A stretch of 42,760 nucleotides of DNA from DASXAQ01 sp036406615 (GCA_036406615.1 DASXAQ010000041.1:1-42760); one strand, 5' to 3'. Positions 1 through 8,650 are shown, counted from the stretch's first letter. Program-made: numbers and translations. The notes: a model not told the origin generated them from the letters alone.

Positions 1-138
1 CGGTTTGGCGACGGAGGCGGTGTTGATAATCGCGTTTGCGATGAGACCGCTGACGACCAGGCCGGCCACACAGAACTTGAAGCAGTCGGCGACTAGCTGG
101 GCTCTCCGATTTGGGGAAGATGTGGTCGCATCTGGCAT
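1..138 (-). CDS. N-terminus of an unknown membrane-anchored protein (cut by window edge)
   Basis: A reading frame opens at ATG 136-138 and runs off the left edge without a stop, giving 46 residues. The first ~15 residues are polar (MPDATTSSPNRRAQ). They are followed by a hydrophobic stretch (FCVAGLVVSGLIANAII) that looks like a transmembrane segment or signal anchor. A purine run (GAGAGA) lies about 6 bases upstream as a weak ribosome site. I do not recognise the family. It is transcribed away from the micro-gene at 395-478, with 256 bases between the two start codons. That gap shows no further gene; its clearest structure is a GGGGGA/TTCCCC hairpin at 301-320 on the plus strand. Confidence 0.5.
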   Translation of the reverse strand, partial: MPDATTSSPNRRAQLVADCFKFCVAGLVVSGLIANAIINTASVAKP

Positions 139-394
139 GGGGTATCTCTCAGTGATTCGGCCTCGGTGCTCAGCAGGCTAAGCGAAACGGGGGCTCGTTT
201 CCATTGACTCCGCTTTCGTAGCCAGCCTCTCCACACGGCTCATTCTTGAACATCTGTACGCCAATTGCAGTAGGCCAGAGGCAGCCTTGTATCGCTGGAT
301 GGGGGACCCGATACTTCCCCTGATCACGGAAATGAAGACGGATGCAGCCTAGGTCAACTAGCTGGACGGATGGGATGCGAAGGGAGGTGGCAGG

Positions 395-478
395 GTGCAG
401 CTTTACAAGAGGGTGGCCGCGCTGCTCGGCTCGGTGCTAGCGATGGTGCTGGCGGGCGGAGCTGTCTGGAAGCTGTAA
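395..478 (+). CDS. 27-aa hydrophobic micro-peptide, signal-peptide-like (paralogue of 19406-19486)
   Basis: A GTG start follows a good Shine-Dalgarno, GGAGGTG at 383-389, with 7 bases between GGAGG and the start. The product has a short basic head (QLYKR), a hydrophobic core (VAALLGSVLAMVLAGGA) and the tail VWKL, then TAA. A terminator follows 57 bases later at 536-570. Aligned without gaps to the peptide at 19406-19486, 12 of 23 positions agree: RVAA, LG, LA, A, GA and W. The layout is that of an almost bare signal peptide: cleavage after the final Ala would release only VWKL. It could equally be a one-pass membrane peptide or a small hydrophobic toxin. That it is expressed is inferred from ribosome site, terminator and paralogy; function is unknown. 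Confidence 0.55.
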   Translation: MQLYKRVAALLGSVLAMVLAGGAVWKL

Positions 479-535
479 CCTCGAATCGACTTCCCCCGCA
501 CACCTCGCGCTACGCGCAGATGGTGGAGGGATTGG

Positions 536-570
536 CTGAGGGAGCCTCGTTGGCTCCCTCAGCGCGTTTT
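536..570 (+). terminator. Intrinsic terminator after the micro-peptide gene
   Basis: A perfect 11-bp inverted repeat, CTGAGGGAGCC and GGCTCCCTCAG around a TCGTT loop (536-562), is followed by CGCGTTTT. It lies 57 bases after the micro-peptide stop and 15 bases before the end of the convergent kinase gene. It may therefore serve both strands, although the T-run favours the plus strand. Confidence 0.75.
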
Positions 571-584
571 GGAGCAAGCGACTT

Positions 585-2000
585 CTATGAGCATGGGAAT
601 CGGGCAGCGACGATTGTCCCTTCTCCTGGAGCGCTGTCGACGTAGAGGGTGCCCCCGACCGATTCAGCTCGTTCTCGCATTATGAGCAATCCAAAATGAC
701 CGTAGTGAGCAGCTCGCTGCTCGAAGCCAATCCCATCGTCCTCTACCGTTAGTCGTATCTGGTCTGCGTCCCGCATCAGTCGCAAGGAAATGGATCCCGC
801 TCGAGAATGATGCGCAGCGTTCAGGAGAGCTTCCTTCGCCACCTCGTAGACGACTAATTGAGTGCCGTCTGGTATCCGGCCAAGGTCGTCGATAGCCACC
901 AGTATCTGAGCCTTCACCTGAGTCTGGAGATCTCGCGCGACGTTCTGGACGGTGGAAGCGAGACCGCGAACGCCGATAGGCGATGCACGGAGGGAGCTCA
1001 CAACATCGCGGACGACCCCTGACGCCTGTTGGCAGGCAACGCGAAGCGCTGGGATGTCCTGATCGAGATCAAGAAGCTTCCCCTGAGCAAGGTCCTGAGT
1101 GACCACGTTGCACAGCAACGAGACCTGGTAGAGAGGTTGAAGGACCTCATCGTGCAAGTTCGAGGCGATGCGGTGCCGTTCGTCTTGCCGCTCTTCCTCG
1201 ATCCGTTCGCCCAGCTCGACGAAGGCCATTCGCTTCTCGACGACGAGCATCTCCGCTCTCATGTCGGACTGACTTCTGACGAGAATCTGTCGCCCGATCA
1301 AAGTGGGAACACAAAAGAGAGGGACAGCCCAGACTCCGAGAGAAGCATACGCAGCGACCAAGAGCGCCGCGAGGAATCCCCAGGCGATCCACGCCCATGC
1401 GTAATCATCTACGCGGCCTAGCTTGAGGTCGCCTAAGGTCGTGGCGATAGGGGCTCGGGTGACGGCGGCCGCCATCAGGATGACACAGAGGTGGTTGAAG
1501 ATCGAGACGACGGCCAGGCCGACGAGCGTAAGGGACACCAGATGGAAGGCGTCTCGATAGAGCGATGAGGCGTAGATCGCGTGAGTCAATGCGGAGGCAA
1601 GAACCATAGAGAGTGCGACTTGACTTCGATTGAAAACTGCGCTGCGCAAGGACACTCTTCCTCGAAGTTCTCTCACGTCGCATGTCCCAAGGAATCCGAT
1701 TAGCCCTGCCGTAAAGGGTGCGAAAAGAAGCGATGCAGCGACGATGAGGGGGATGTCGGCGGAGAGCGTTTGACCGCCAGACGCTTGCAGTGCTGGCATC
1801 AAATTCAGGAACGCGAGCGCAGCCCACCAGACTGTCAGGGTCAGAGCTGAATCCGCCAACTGATCGTGAGCAGTGATCGACCCGTATATGAGAATCGCCA
1901 CAGCCGGCAGGGATACGGAGACAAACAACAATGTCCTCCAGGGGCCGACATTCGGCGTTGAATCGAAACTGGACGGTATCTCACGACCTGAGAGAGACAT
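585..2000 (-). CDS. Orphan sensor histidine kinase, NarX/DesK type, with polytopic membrane sensor
   Basis: The product has 471 residues. Residues ~20-245 carry about six to seven hydrophobic segments with a conserved-looking patch, RELR (110-113) and VSLRSAVFNRSQVA (116-129). A short charged linker leads to a HisKA_3 dimerisation motif (IASNLHDEVLQPL) with the probable phospho-acceptor His283. A HATPase_c domain follows: N-box EALLNAAHHS, G1 DDGIGF, and GHFGLLIMRERA. This kinase class normally phosphorylates a LuxR-type response regulator, but none lies in this window. The start is fixed by AAGGAG four bases upstream of ATG. The gene is poorer in G+C than the rest of the window. The membrane module resembles that of the kinase at 17528-19168 although the catalytic cores belong to different classes. 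The sensed signal is unknown. Confidence 0.9.
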   Translation of the reverse strand: MSLSGREIPSSFDSTPNVGPWRTLLFVSVSLPAVAILIYGSITAHDQLADSALTLTVWWAALAFLNLMPALQASGGQTLSADIPLIVAASLLFAPFTAGLIGFLGTCDVRELRGRVSLRSAVFNRSQVALSMVLASALTHAIYASSLYRDAFHLVSLTLVGLAVVSIFNHLCVILMAAAVTRAPIATTLGDLKLGRVDDYAWAWIAWGFLAALLVAAYASLGVWAVPLFCVPTLIGRQILVRSQSDMRAEMLVVEKRMAFVELGERIEEERQDERHRIASNLHDEVLQPLYQVSLLCNVVTQDLAQGKLLDLDQDIPALRVACQQASGVVRDVVSSLRASPIGVRGLASTVQNVARDLQTQVKAQILVAIDDLGRIPDGTQLVVYEVAKEALLNAAHHSRAGSISLRLMRDADQIRLTVEDDGIGFEQRAAHYGHFGLLIMRERAESVGGTLYVDSAPGEGTIVAARFPCS

Positions 2001-2412
2001 CCTTCTCCTTCCAGTCGACTTCCCGTTGGCGAGAGGCGCGCGCGGGCACGGACATTTTCTTGCGTGTCGGTGGAGACCCGCTCGGTCGATGGATCCGAGA
2101 CATGCTTAGTCGACGAGCAGCGAGTGGTCCCGTGATTCCCACGGGTCGGCCGACGCGACGACGCCGGATCCCCCTGCCGGCTTCAGGCACTGCATCCCCC
2201 TTCTCCAGCGCCTTTCTCGGATTGTGGACCTCGGTGCAGCGCGGGGTCAATGGGGCATTTCGGCATCCCTAAAAGGTCTGGACATTTGCAAATGGGGGGC
2301 ATACCGTACCGGCAGCCACAGCTCCGGGGGAGCGAGGAATGCGGGCCGAGAAGTGGCGACCGGCGGCCTGTTCGCCGTCGGTCGCGCGAGCGACGGGGGG
2401 TGAGCGCACTCG
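2001..2412. other. Intergenic region with permease promoter; no gene seen
   Basis: These 412 bases separate the divergent kinase and permease genes. I find no convincing coding frame. A hairpin, CCCGTG and CACGGG around ATTCC, sits at 2129-2145 without a T-run. The permease promoter and a candidate operator lie at 2275-2307. Base composition rises from moderate to high G+C across this stretch, so it also marks a compositional boundary. Confidence 0.6.
2275..2307 (+). promoter_or_regulatory. Candidate promoter overlapped by a HutC-type GntR operator
   Basis: A -35-like CTGGAC (2278-2283) and a -10 TACCGT (2302-2307, fits TAnnnT) are 18 bases apart, placing a transcript start near 2314, about 100 bases before the permease ATG. 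GTCTGGAC at 2276-2283 matches the HutC-subfamily operator GTMTAKAC at 7 of 8 positions and covers the -35 box. The regulator at 4043-4804 has the UTRA domain of that subfamily. Control of this promoter by it is an inference. Confidence 0.45.
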
Positions 2413-3990
2413 ATGAGTGACACGCAACAGGCCGGCACCCAGGAACAGCGCGACGCTGACGACCTGGCCAAGTTCGGCTACAAGCAGGAGCTGAAGCGCT
2501 CCCTCGGCGTGTTCAGTTCCTTCGCCGTCGCGTTCAGCTACATCTCGCCGTCGACGGGCATCTTCACGTTGTACTTCCTCGCGTTGTCGATCGGCGGTGT
2601 GATGTTCTGGACCTGGCCGGTCGTCGCGTTCGGCCAGTTCATGATCGCGTTGAACTGGGCCGAACTCTCGAGCCACTATCCGGTGGCCGGGTCCGTGTTC
2701 CAATGGACGAAGTACCTTGCGAATCGCTCCTACGCATGGTTCACGGGCTGGATCTACTTCTTCGCCGGCGTGATCACTGTCGCGGCTGTCTGCGCGACCC
2801 TGCCGATCGCGCTGATCCCGGCGCTGAACTCCATGTTCGGACTGCACCTGGACAACACGCTGGGCAGCCACGCGCAGCTCGCCATCGCGCTGATCACGCT
2901 CGTCGTCGTCACCGTGCTGAACATCTACGGCGTGCGGCTGGTGGCGATTGTCAACAACACCGGCGTGATCTTCGAGATCCTCGGCATGGTCGTGTTCGCG
3001 TTCGTGCTCGCCCTGTTCCACAACCACAATGGCGTCGGCGTCATCTTCCAATCGTGGGGAGCCAAGCTCACGCCGAGCACGTTCCTCGTGGCGATGTTCA
3101 TGAGCTTGTTCGTGATCTACGGGTTCGACACCGCCGGCACCCTCGCGGAGGAAACGAAGAACCCAAGGGTCGAGGCGCCGAAGGCCGTCCTCGGATCGAT
3201 CGTCGGCGCGTTCATCATCGGGGCGATCTTCCTGTGGGGCACGTTGATGGCCGTGACCGACAAGCACGCCGCCATCAACCCGGCGAACTTCGTCGGCCCG
3301 CAGACGATCATCGAGTCGAACCTGTCAAGCGCCTTCGCCACGGTCTATCTGCTGGTCGTGTCCGCAGCGATCTTCGTGTGCTGCATGTCGATCATGACCT
3401 CGACGATCCGCCTGTGCTTCGGCATGGCTCGCGACAATCAGCTGCCGCTGTCGAAGGGCCTTGCCCGGGTGAGCCCGAACCTGCACACGCCGATCTGGTC
3501 GTGCGTCGCGGTCGCGTTGCTGTCGGCGATCCCGTTCATCCAGTTCGCCGGCGCGACGATCATCGCGGTGGCTGCGACCGCCATGATCTACCTGTCCTAC
3601 TTCCTGGGCGGGATGGCGGTGCTTCGAGCGCGCGCGAGGGGCTGGCCCCGCAAGAAGGCTCCCTTCAGCCTCGGCGGCTGGGGCATCGTGGTCAACGTGA
3701 TCGGCCTGCTCTGGGGCCTCGCGATGCTGGTGAACTTCCTGTGGCCCGCGACGAGCGACTCGTCGCTTCGCGTCTTCTCCAACCCGAAAGCGACCCAGAC
3801 GGGCGGGCTCGTCAACTTCCACATCGGGTTCCTGAACGACATTCCGGTCATCGAGCTCGTGATGGTGGTCGTCATCGTGATCGGCGCCGTGTACTACCTG
3901 GTCGTCCAGCGAAGCAAGCCGTTCACGCCGGTGGTCCCGCCCGACGAGGACGAGGCCGTGCCGGGTGCGGCGGCGGCCAGCACCGCCTGA
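2413..3990 (+). CDS. APC-superfamily amino acid / amine permease
   Basis: A 525-residue polytopic membrane protein with about 12 hydrophobic segments. The N-terminal signature KRSLGVFSSFAVAFSYISPS with the following GIF is typical of the amino acid-polyamine-choline permeases, and NWAELSSHYPVAGSVFQW matches the conserved second-helix region of that family. The C-terminus is charged (PDEDEA). Translation starts at ATG after a GGGGGGTGAG ribosome site. It is followed on the same strand by a GntR regulator (52-base gap) and a methylated-glycine-type dehydrogenase, suggesting it imports that enzyme's substrate or a precursor such as a betaine, choline or related amine. Family assignment is firm; substrate is inferred from context only. 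Confidence 0.88.
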   Translation: MSDTQQAGTQEQRDADDLAKFGYKQELKRSLGVFSSFAVAFSYISPSTGIFTLYFLALSIGGVMFWTWPVVAFGQFMIALNWAELSSHYPVAGSVFQWTKYLANRSYAWFTGWIYFFAGVITVAAVCATLPIALIPALNSMFGLHLDNTLGSHAQLAIALITLVVVTVLNIYGVRLVAIVNNTGVIFEILGMVVFAFVLALFHNHNGVGVIFQSWGAKLTPSTFLVAMFMSLFVIYGFDTAGTLAEETKNPRVEAPKAVLGSIVGAFIIGAIFLWGTLMAVTDKHAAINPANFVGPQTIIESNLSSAFATVYLLVVSAAIFVCCMSIMTSTIRLCFGMARDNQLPLSKGLARVSPNLHTPIWSCVAVALLSAIPFIQFAGATIIAVAATAMIYLSYFLGGMAVLRARARGWPRKKAPFSLGGWGIVVNVIGLLWGLAMLVNFLWPATSDSSLRVFSNPKATQTGGLVNFHIGFLNDIPVIELVMVVVIVIGAVYYLVVQRSKPFTPVVPPDEDEAVPGAAAASTA

Positions 3991-4042
3991 GCGGCACGCG
4001 GTCGTCCGGGCAGAGCGCGGCGACCCCGGAAGGGGTGTGCCG

Positions 4043-4804
4043 ATGAACGTGGGAATGCGGCGGGTCCTGGCCAGGCTGGAACGGCCGGGCCCGCCCGCAT
4101 ACGCGCAGATCGAAGACCGCGTCGCGGAGGCGGTCGCGCGCGGAGATCTCACGCCGGGCGAGCGCCTGCCTCCCGAGCGGGAGCTCGCCGAACGGCTCGG
4201 CGTCAGCCGCATGACGCTTCGCCAGGCCCTGGACTCGCTCGAGCGGCGCGGCGTCGTGGAGCGCACGGTGGGCCGCCACGGAGGCACGTTCGTCGCCGAG
4301 CCGAAGATCGAACGCGACCTGACGTCCTTCTCCGGGCTCACGCACCAGCTTCGGCGGCAGGGCCGCCACGCCGGCGCCCGGGTCCTGTCGGCCGCTGAGG
4401 TTCTCGCCACGCCGCCCGCCGCGGAGGCCCTGGGGGTCGGTCCGGACGAGACCGTCTTCGAGATCGTGCGGGTCCGCCTTTCCGATGACCTGCCGCTCGC
4501 CCTGGAGCGTTCGGTCTTTCCCACGGCAAGGTTCCCGGGACTCCTCGACCACGCTCTGGAGGGCTCGCTCTACGAGCTGATCGAATCCCGGTACGGCGCC
4601 CACCCGCAGCGCGCGGTCGAACGCCTGGAGCCGGTGCTCGCGGAGCGCGGCGTCGCCGAAGCGCTCGGCGTCAAGCCGGGATCGCCGCTGATCCTGGTGG
4701 AGCGCACGGCCTACGAGGCCGACGACACCCCGCTGGAGTGGGCACGGGACCTGTTTCGAGGCGACCGCACCCGGCTGGTGGTGGAGGCCCGGCTCACCCG
4801 ATGA
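4043..4804 (+). CDS. GntR/HutC-family transcriptional regulator (UTRA domain)
   Basis: 253 residues from ATG 4043, preceded by GGAAGGGG. A longer frame reaching back to 3965 would overlap the permease end and adds Arg/Pro-rich sequence unlike the family. Residues ~18-86 are a GntR winged helix (LPPERELAERLGVSRMTLRQ). Residues ~105-245 match a UTRA ligand-binding domain, as in HutC-type regulators that sense small metabolites. Its stop overlaps the next start (ATGA at 4801-4804), so it is translationally coupled to the dehydrogenase. Likely role: substrate-responsive control of this three-gene operon, possibly through the operator at 2276-2283. The effector is unknown; a methylated glycine or amine is a guess from the neighbours. 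Confidence 0.9.
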   Translation: MNVGMRRVLARLERPGPPAYAQIEDRVAEAVARGDLTPGERLPPERELAERLGVSRMTLRQALDSLERRGVVERTVGRHGGTFVAEPKIERDLTSFSGLTHQLRRQGRHAGARVLSAAEVLATPPAAEALGVGPDETVFEIVRVRLSDDLPLALERSVFPTARFPGLLDHALEGSLYELIESRYGAHPQRAVERLEPVLAERGVAEALGVKPGSPLILVERTAYEADDTPLEWARDLFRGDRTRLVVEARLTR

Positions 4805-7227
4805 AGACCTCTGCGAGGGCGGTCGTCATCGGCGGGGGCGTCGGGGGAGCTTCGATCCTGCACTGGCTCGCCAAGCTCGGGTGGAACGACGTGGTGCTGG
4901 TCGAACGCGCGGAGCTCACGAGCGGCTCGACGTTCCACTCGGCCGGCCTGGTGGGCCAGCTCCGCGGTTCGCTCAGCTTGACGAAGATGATGATGCGCTC
5001 CGTCGAGCTGTACCGGACGCTCGGCGACGAGGTGGGCATGCCGACGGGCTGGCGCGAGGTGGGGTCGCTGCGCCTGGCGTCGTCGCCGGAGCGAATGCAG
5101 GAGCTTCGCCGCCAGGCCGGTTGGGCCAAGACGTTCGGCCTCCCGCTGGAGTTGATCTCCGCGGAGGACGCGCAGCGGCTGTTCCCGCCCATGTCGGCCG
5201 AAGGCGTGCTGGGGGCCGCGTACCTGCCGAGCGATGGGTTCATCGATCCCTCGCAGCTGACGTTCGCCCTGATCGAGTCGGCCCGGCGCGCGGGCGCCGA
5301 GGTCAACGTCGACACGCGCGTCGTCGGCATCGACGTCGAATGCGGCCGCGTCGCGCGAGTCCGGACGGACCGCGGCGACATCGAGACGAACGTCGTGGTG
5401 AACGCCGCCGGCATGTTCGCCAGGGAGATCGGCGCCATGGTCGGGGTGACGGTGCCGATCATCCCCATGGCGCACGAGTACCTGATCACGAAGCCCGCGG
5501 GTCTGCCGCTCGACCTGCCGACGATGCGCGACCCATCCCTGCTCGTCTACTACCGGGGCGAGGTCGGGGGACTGGTGGCTGGTGGCTACGAGCGCACTCC
5601 GGCGCCGTGGTCGCTGGACGCCATCCCTTCGGACTTCAACGGGAAGCTGCTCGCCGAGGACTGGGATCGCTTCGAACCCTTGCTGGCCAATGCCATCCGC
5701 CGGGTCCCCTCGCTGGAGGGAATGGAGGCGGTCAAGCTCATCAACGGGCCGGAAGCGTTCACGCCCGACGGCGAATTCATCCTGGGCGAGTCGGAGGTGG
5801 ACGGCTTCTGGGTCGCCGCGGGCTTCTGCGCGCACGGCCTGGCCGGCGCGGGCGGCATGGGGCAGCTGATGGCCGAGTGGATCGTCGGGGGGCAACCCGC
5901 GTTCGACGTGTGGCACATGGACTCACGGCGGTTCGGCCGCCAGTACGCCTCGCGCGACTACACGCTGGCCCGCACCGTCGAGGTCTATTCGACGTACTAC
6001 GACATCCGCTACCCGGGGCAGGAGCGCCACGCCGGCCGACCGCTGCGCACGTCCCCCACGTTCGCTCGCCTCGCCGAGCTTGGCGCGGCCTTCGGCGAGA
6101 AGGCCGGATGGGAGCGGGCGAACTGGTTCGAGTGCAATGCCGCGGCGGGCGACGAATCCCTTCGCCCGCGAGGGTGGGCCGGAGAGGTCTGGTCGCCGGC
6201 CATCGGCGCCGAGCATCGCGCCTGCCGCGAATCGGTGGCGGTCTTCGACGAGACGTCGTTCGGCAAGATCGAGATCTGGGGTCCTGCGGCGGCCGCCTTT
6301 CTGGAAGGCCTGTGCGCCAATCAGATCGAGCGACCCGTGGGCACGGTGACATATACGCAGATGCTGAACGAGCGCGGCGGGATCGAAAGCGACTGTACGG
6401 TCACCCGCATCGGCCCCGAGCGGTTTCGCCTGGTCACCGGGACGGCGTTCGGGCACCGCGACCGTTCATCGATCCTGTCGCGCGCGGCCGGCGAGGATGG
6501 CGTGCACGTGGCGGACGTCACGTCGGCGCTGGCGTGCATCGGCGTCTGGGGCCCGTCCGCCCGGGACCTGCTGCAGCCGCTGACCTCCGACGACATCGGC
6601 AACGACGCCTTCCCGTACCTCACGGCCCGCGAGCTGACGGTCGGCCCCGTCCCGTGCCTCGCGGTCAGGGTCACCTACGTCGGCGAGCTCGGCTGGGAGC
6701 TGTACTGCCCCGTGGAGAGTGGGCTTCGGCTGTGGGACGTCGTGTGGGAGGCGGGGCGCGACCTGGGGATCGCCGCCGGCGGCTACCGGGCGATCGACTC
6801 GCTCCGGCTCGAAAAGGGCTACCGGGGCTGGGGCACCGAGCTGACGCCGGACGTGACCCCGTTCGAGGCCGGCGTCGGGTTCGCGGTCGCGTTGGACAAG
6901 GGCCCGTTCGTCGGCCGGGACGCGCTGGTCGCGGGCCGGGAAGGAGGCGGCGAACCCGCCACGAATCTCGCGTGCCTCGTGCTGTCCGACCCGCGGTCGG
7001 TGGCCCTCGGCGAGGAGCCCGTACGCGTCGGCGGCCGCCTGGCCGGCCGAGTCACCAGCGGCGGGTTCGGCTACACGATCGGCGCGTCCATCGCGTTCGC
7101 GTACCTGCCGGCTGCCGATGCCGCGCCGGGCACGCGCGTCGAGGTGGAGATCTTCGGCGAATGGATCGACGGCGAGGTGGCGCGGGAGCCGCTCTACGAT
7201 CCCTCGGGGGCTCGGGTTCGAGGCTGA
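4801..7227 (+). CDS. FAD-dependent dehydrogenase with GcvT domain (dimethylglycine/sarcosine dehydrogenase-like)
   Basis: 808 residues from the ATG that overlaps the regulator stop. The N-terminal half is a DAO-type FAD oxidoreductase with dinucleotide motif GGGVGGASILHWLAKLG and then GSTFHSAGL. His46 in that motif aligns with the histidine that carries covalent FAD in dimethylglycine dehydrogenase. The C-terminal half (from ~residue 425) is a GcvT/aminomethyltransferase-type folate domain (RAIDSLRLEKGYRGWGTELT, then DVTPFEAGVGF). This fusion is the architecture of dimethylglycine and sarcosine dehydrogenases, which oxidise an N-methyl group and pass the one-carbon unit to tetrahydrofolate. 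The permease and regulator upstream fit uptake and control. Exact substrate cannot be read from sequence. The last 34 bases overlap the end of convergent hemA. Confidence 0.88.
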   Translation: MKTSARAVVIGGGVGGASILHWLAKLGWNDVVLVERAELTSGSTFHSAGLVGQLRGSLSLTKMMMRSVELYRTLGDEVGMPTGWREVGSLRLASSPERMQELRRQAGWAKTFGLPLELISAEDAQRLFPPMSAEGVLGAAYLPSDGFIDPSQLTFALIESARRAGAEVNVDTRVVGIDVECGRVARVRTDRGDIETNVVVNAAGMFAREIGAMVGVTVPIIPMAHEYLITKPAGLPLDLPTMRDPSLLVYYRGEVGGLVAGGYERTPAPWSLDAIPSDFNGKLLAEDWDRFEPLLANAIRRVPSLEGMEAVKLINGPEAFTPDGEFILGESEVDGFWVAAGFCAHGLAGAGGMGQLMAEWIVGGQPAFDVWHMDSRRFGRQYASRDYTLARTVEVYSTYYDIRYPGQERHAGRPLRTSPTFARLAELGAAFGEKAGWERANWFECNAAAGDESLRPRGWAGEVWSPAIGAEHRACRESVAVFDETSFGKIEIWGPAAAAFLEGLCANQIERPVGTVTYTQMLNERGGIESDCTVTRIGPERFRLVTGTAFGHRDRSSILSRAAGEDGVHVADVTSALACIGVWGPSARDLLQPLTSDDIGNDAFPYLTARELTVGPVPCLAVRVTYVGELGWELYCPVESGLRLWDVVWEAGRDLGIAAGGYRAIDSLRLEKGYRGWGTELTPDVTPFEAGVGFAVALDKGPFVGRDALVAGREGGGEPATNLACLVLSDPRSVALGEEPVRVGGRLAGRVTSGGFGYTIGASIAFAYLPAADAAPGTRVEVEIFGEWIDGEVAREPLYDPSGARVRG

Positions 7228-8489
7228 TCCTCGCCCGGGTACTCGATCCCGAACAGGTCGGCGAGCGCTCGCGCGTGGAACTCGTCCGCGCCATCGCCCG
7301 ACAGTGCCTTCAGGGTGACGATCGGGCCGTGCAGCAGCTTGGCCGCGACGCCGCGCGCGAGCGCAGCGACCGCCTCGAGCTCTGAGGGGTCGAGCTCCCT
7401 CAGCCGGGGGTTCCAGCGCGCCAGCTCGGCGGCGACCGCCGCGTCCCCGGCGTCCTTCAGACCGCGGATGAGCGGCGCGAGGCGAGCGGCGCGACGGCGC
7501 GCACTGAAGCGCGAGGCTTCCTCGCGCACCAGCTCTTCGGCCCGCCGAACCTCCGATCGGGCCGCGCCGTCGCCGACCAGCTCGCGCAGGTCCTCGATGT
7601 CGGCGAGCCGTGCACCCGGCAGCGTTCGGACCGAAGGATCCACGTTCCTCGGTACGCCGAGGTCCAGGACGAACACGCGCCGATCGGGCGCCGCCGCGCG
7701 GGCCATGTCGTCGCGCCCCAGCACGACGCGGTTCGATCCCGTACAGGTCACGACCAGCTCGCAGCCCGCGAGTGCGACGGGCAGGTCCGGCAGCGCGAAG
7801 GCCTCCGCGCCCTCGCGTGCCGCCAGGACGCGGGCCCGCTCCGGCGTGCGATTGACGATGCGGATGCGCCCGACGCCCCGAATCCGCAGCTGTTCGATGA
7901 CGACGCTCGCGATCTGGCCGGCCCCGATCACGACGGCCGACCGGCCCCCGAGCGGACCGATCGCGTCCTCGGCAAGGCGGATCCCGGCCTCGGCGAACCC
8001 GAGCGCCGACGCTCCGATCGACGTCTGGGTCCGCACGCGGCGGCCCGCCCGGACGGCGGCGGCGAACACGGAAGACAGCTCGGCTCCGGCAGCGCCCTCA
8101 TCGGAGGCCACCCGGTGGGCGCGGCGGACCTGGGACAGGACCTGCGCCTCGCCGACGACCATCGAATCCAGACCGGCCGCCACGCGAAACAGGTGGACGA
8201 CGGCCTCGTCTTCGTAGGCGTCGTGCAGATACCCGGCAACGACGTTCGACGACTCCGCGGAAGATGCGGCCAGCACGTCGACCAGGTCGCGCAGCCCGGC
8301 GCGGCGATCCTCGACCTCCGCCACGAGCTCGACGCGGTTGCAGGTGCAGAGCACCACCGACTCGCGGACGGCGGGGGCGTCCGCCAGGTGGCGGTACGCC
8401 TTCGGCAGCTCCTCTCCGGGGATGGACAGGCGTTCCAGGAAGCCGAGCGGCGCATCCCGGTGGGACACGCCGGCAACCAGCAGTGGCAT
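7194..8489 (-). CDS. hemA: Glutamyl-tRNA reductase
   Basis: 431 residues from ATG 8487-8489 (MPLLVAGVSHRDAPLGFLE). This start puts the catalytic cysteine of the CTCNRVE motif exactly at residue 50, as in characterised enzymes, so the longer upstream frame is rejected. The NADP-binding Rossmann region includes VVIGAGQIASVV and IVNRTPERA. The enzyme reduces glutamyl-tRNA to glutamate-1-semialdehyde, the first step of C5 tetrapyrrole (haem, sirohaem) synthesis, in the cytoplasm. No other haem gene is next to it. A TACGCT -10-like box lies at 8523-8528 on the minus strand. Its 3' end overlaps the convergent dehydrogenase gene by 34 bases, with no terminator visible between them. Confidence 0.95.
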   Translation of the reverse strand: MPLLVAGVSHRDAPLGFLERLSIPGEELPKAYRHLADAPAVRESVVLCTCNRVELVAEVEDRRAGLRDLVDVLAASSAESSNVVAGYLHDAYEDEAVVHLFRVAAGLDSMVVGEAQVLSQVRRAHRVASDEGAAGAELSSVFAAAVRAGRRVRTQTSIGASALGFAEAGIRLAEDAIGPLGGRSAVVIGAGQIASVVIEQLRIRGVGRIRIVNRTPERARVLAAREGAEAFALPDLPVALAGCELVVTCTGSNRVVLGRDDMARAAAPDRRVFVLDLGVPRNVDPSVRTLPGARLADIEDLRELVGDGAARSEVRRAEELVREEASRFSARRRAARLAPLIRGLKDAGDAAVAAELARWNPRLRELDPSELEAVAALARGVAAKLLHGPIVTLKALSGDGADEFHARALADLFGIEYPGEDQPRTRAPEGS

Positions 8490-8611
8490 CAGCGGCAGCG
8501 CGGGGCCGGGGTCACGGGTCCCAGCGTACAAAGCGATGTTCGACTTCGCCGGGTCATGCACGAGGGCGCGCGGCCGCCCAACGCCCCGCGGTGCGCGGAT
8601 CGAAAAATGCA

Positions 8612-8641
8612 TTGACATCAAATCGTTAGATGGCTCATAAT
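8612..8641 (+). promoter_or_regulatory. Leaderless promoter with operator-like palindrome in the spacer
   Basis: A consensus -35 TTGACA (8612-8617) and -10 CATAAT (8636-8641) are separated by 18 bases. Transcription should begin around 8648-8651, at the ATG of the MarR gene, so the mRNA would be leaderless. The spacer holds an imperfect palindrome (about 8617-8633) with CATC and GATG ends, a likely autoregulatory MarR site. Confidence 0.8.
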
Positions 8642-8650
8642 TCGTAGGCT

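Noticed and set aside
370..645. 91-codon open frame on the plus strand starting at ATG 370
   Set aside because: It is in another frame from the micro-peptide, has no ribosome site, runs through the terminator hairpin and overlaps the kinase 3' end; its translation has no plausible fold.
2129..2145. CCCGTG/CACGGG hairpin as terminator or operator
   Set aside because: Short stem without T-run and not at a gene end; no regulator can be tied to it.
2269..3267. 332-codon minus-strand frame opposite the permease
   Set aside because: Asp/Glu/Arg/His-rich shadow typical of the antisense of high-G+C genes; the permease on the plus strand is unambiguous.
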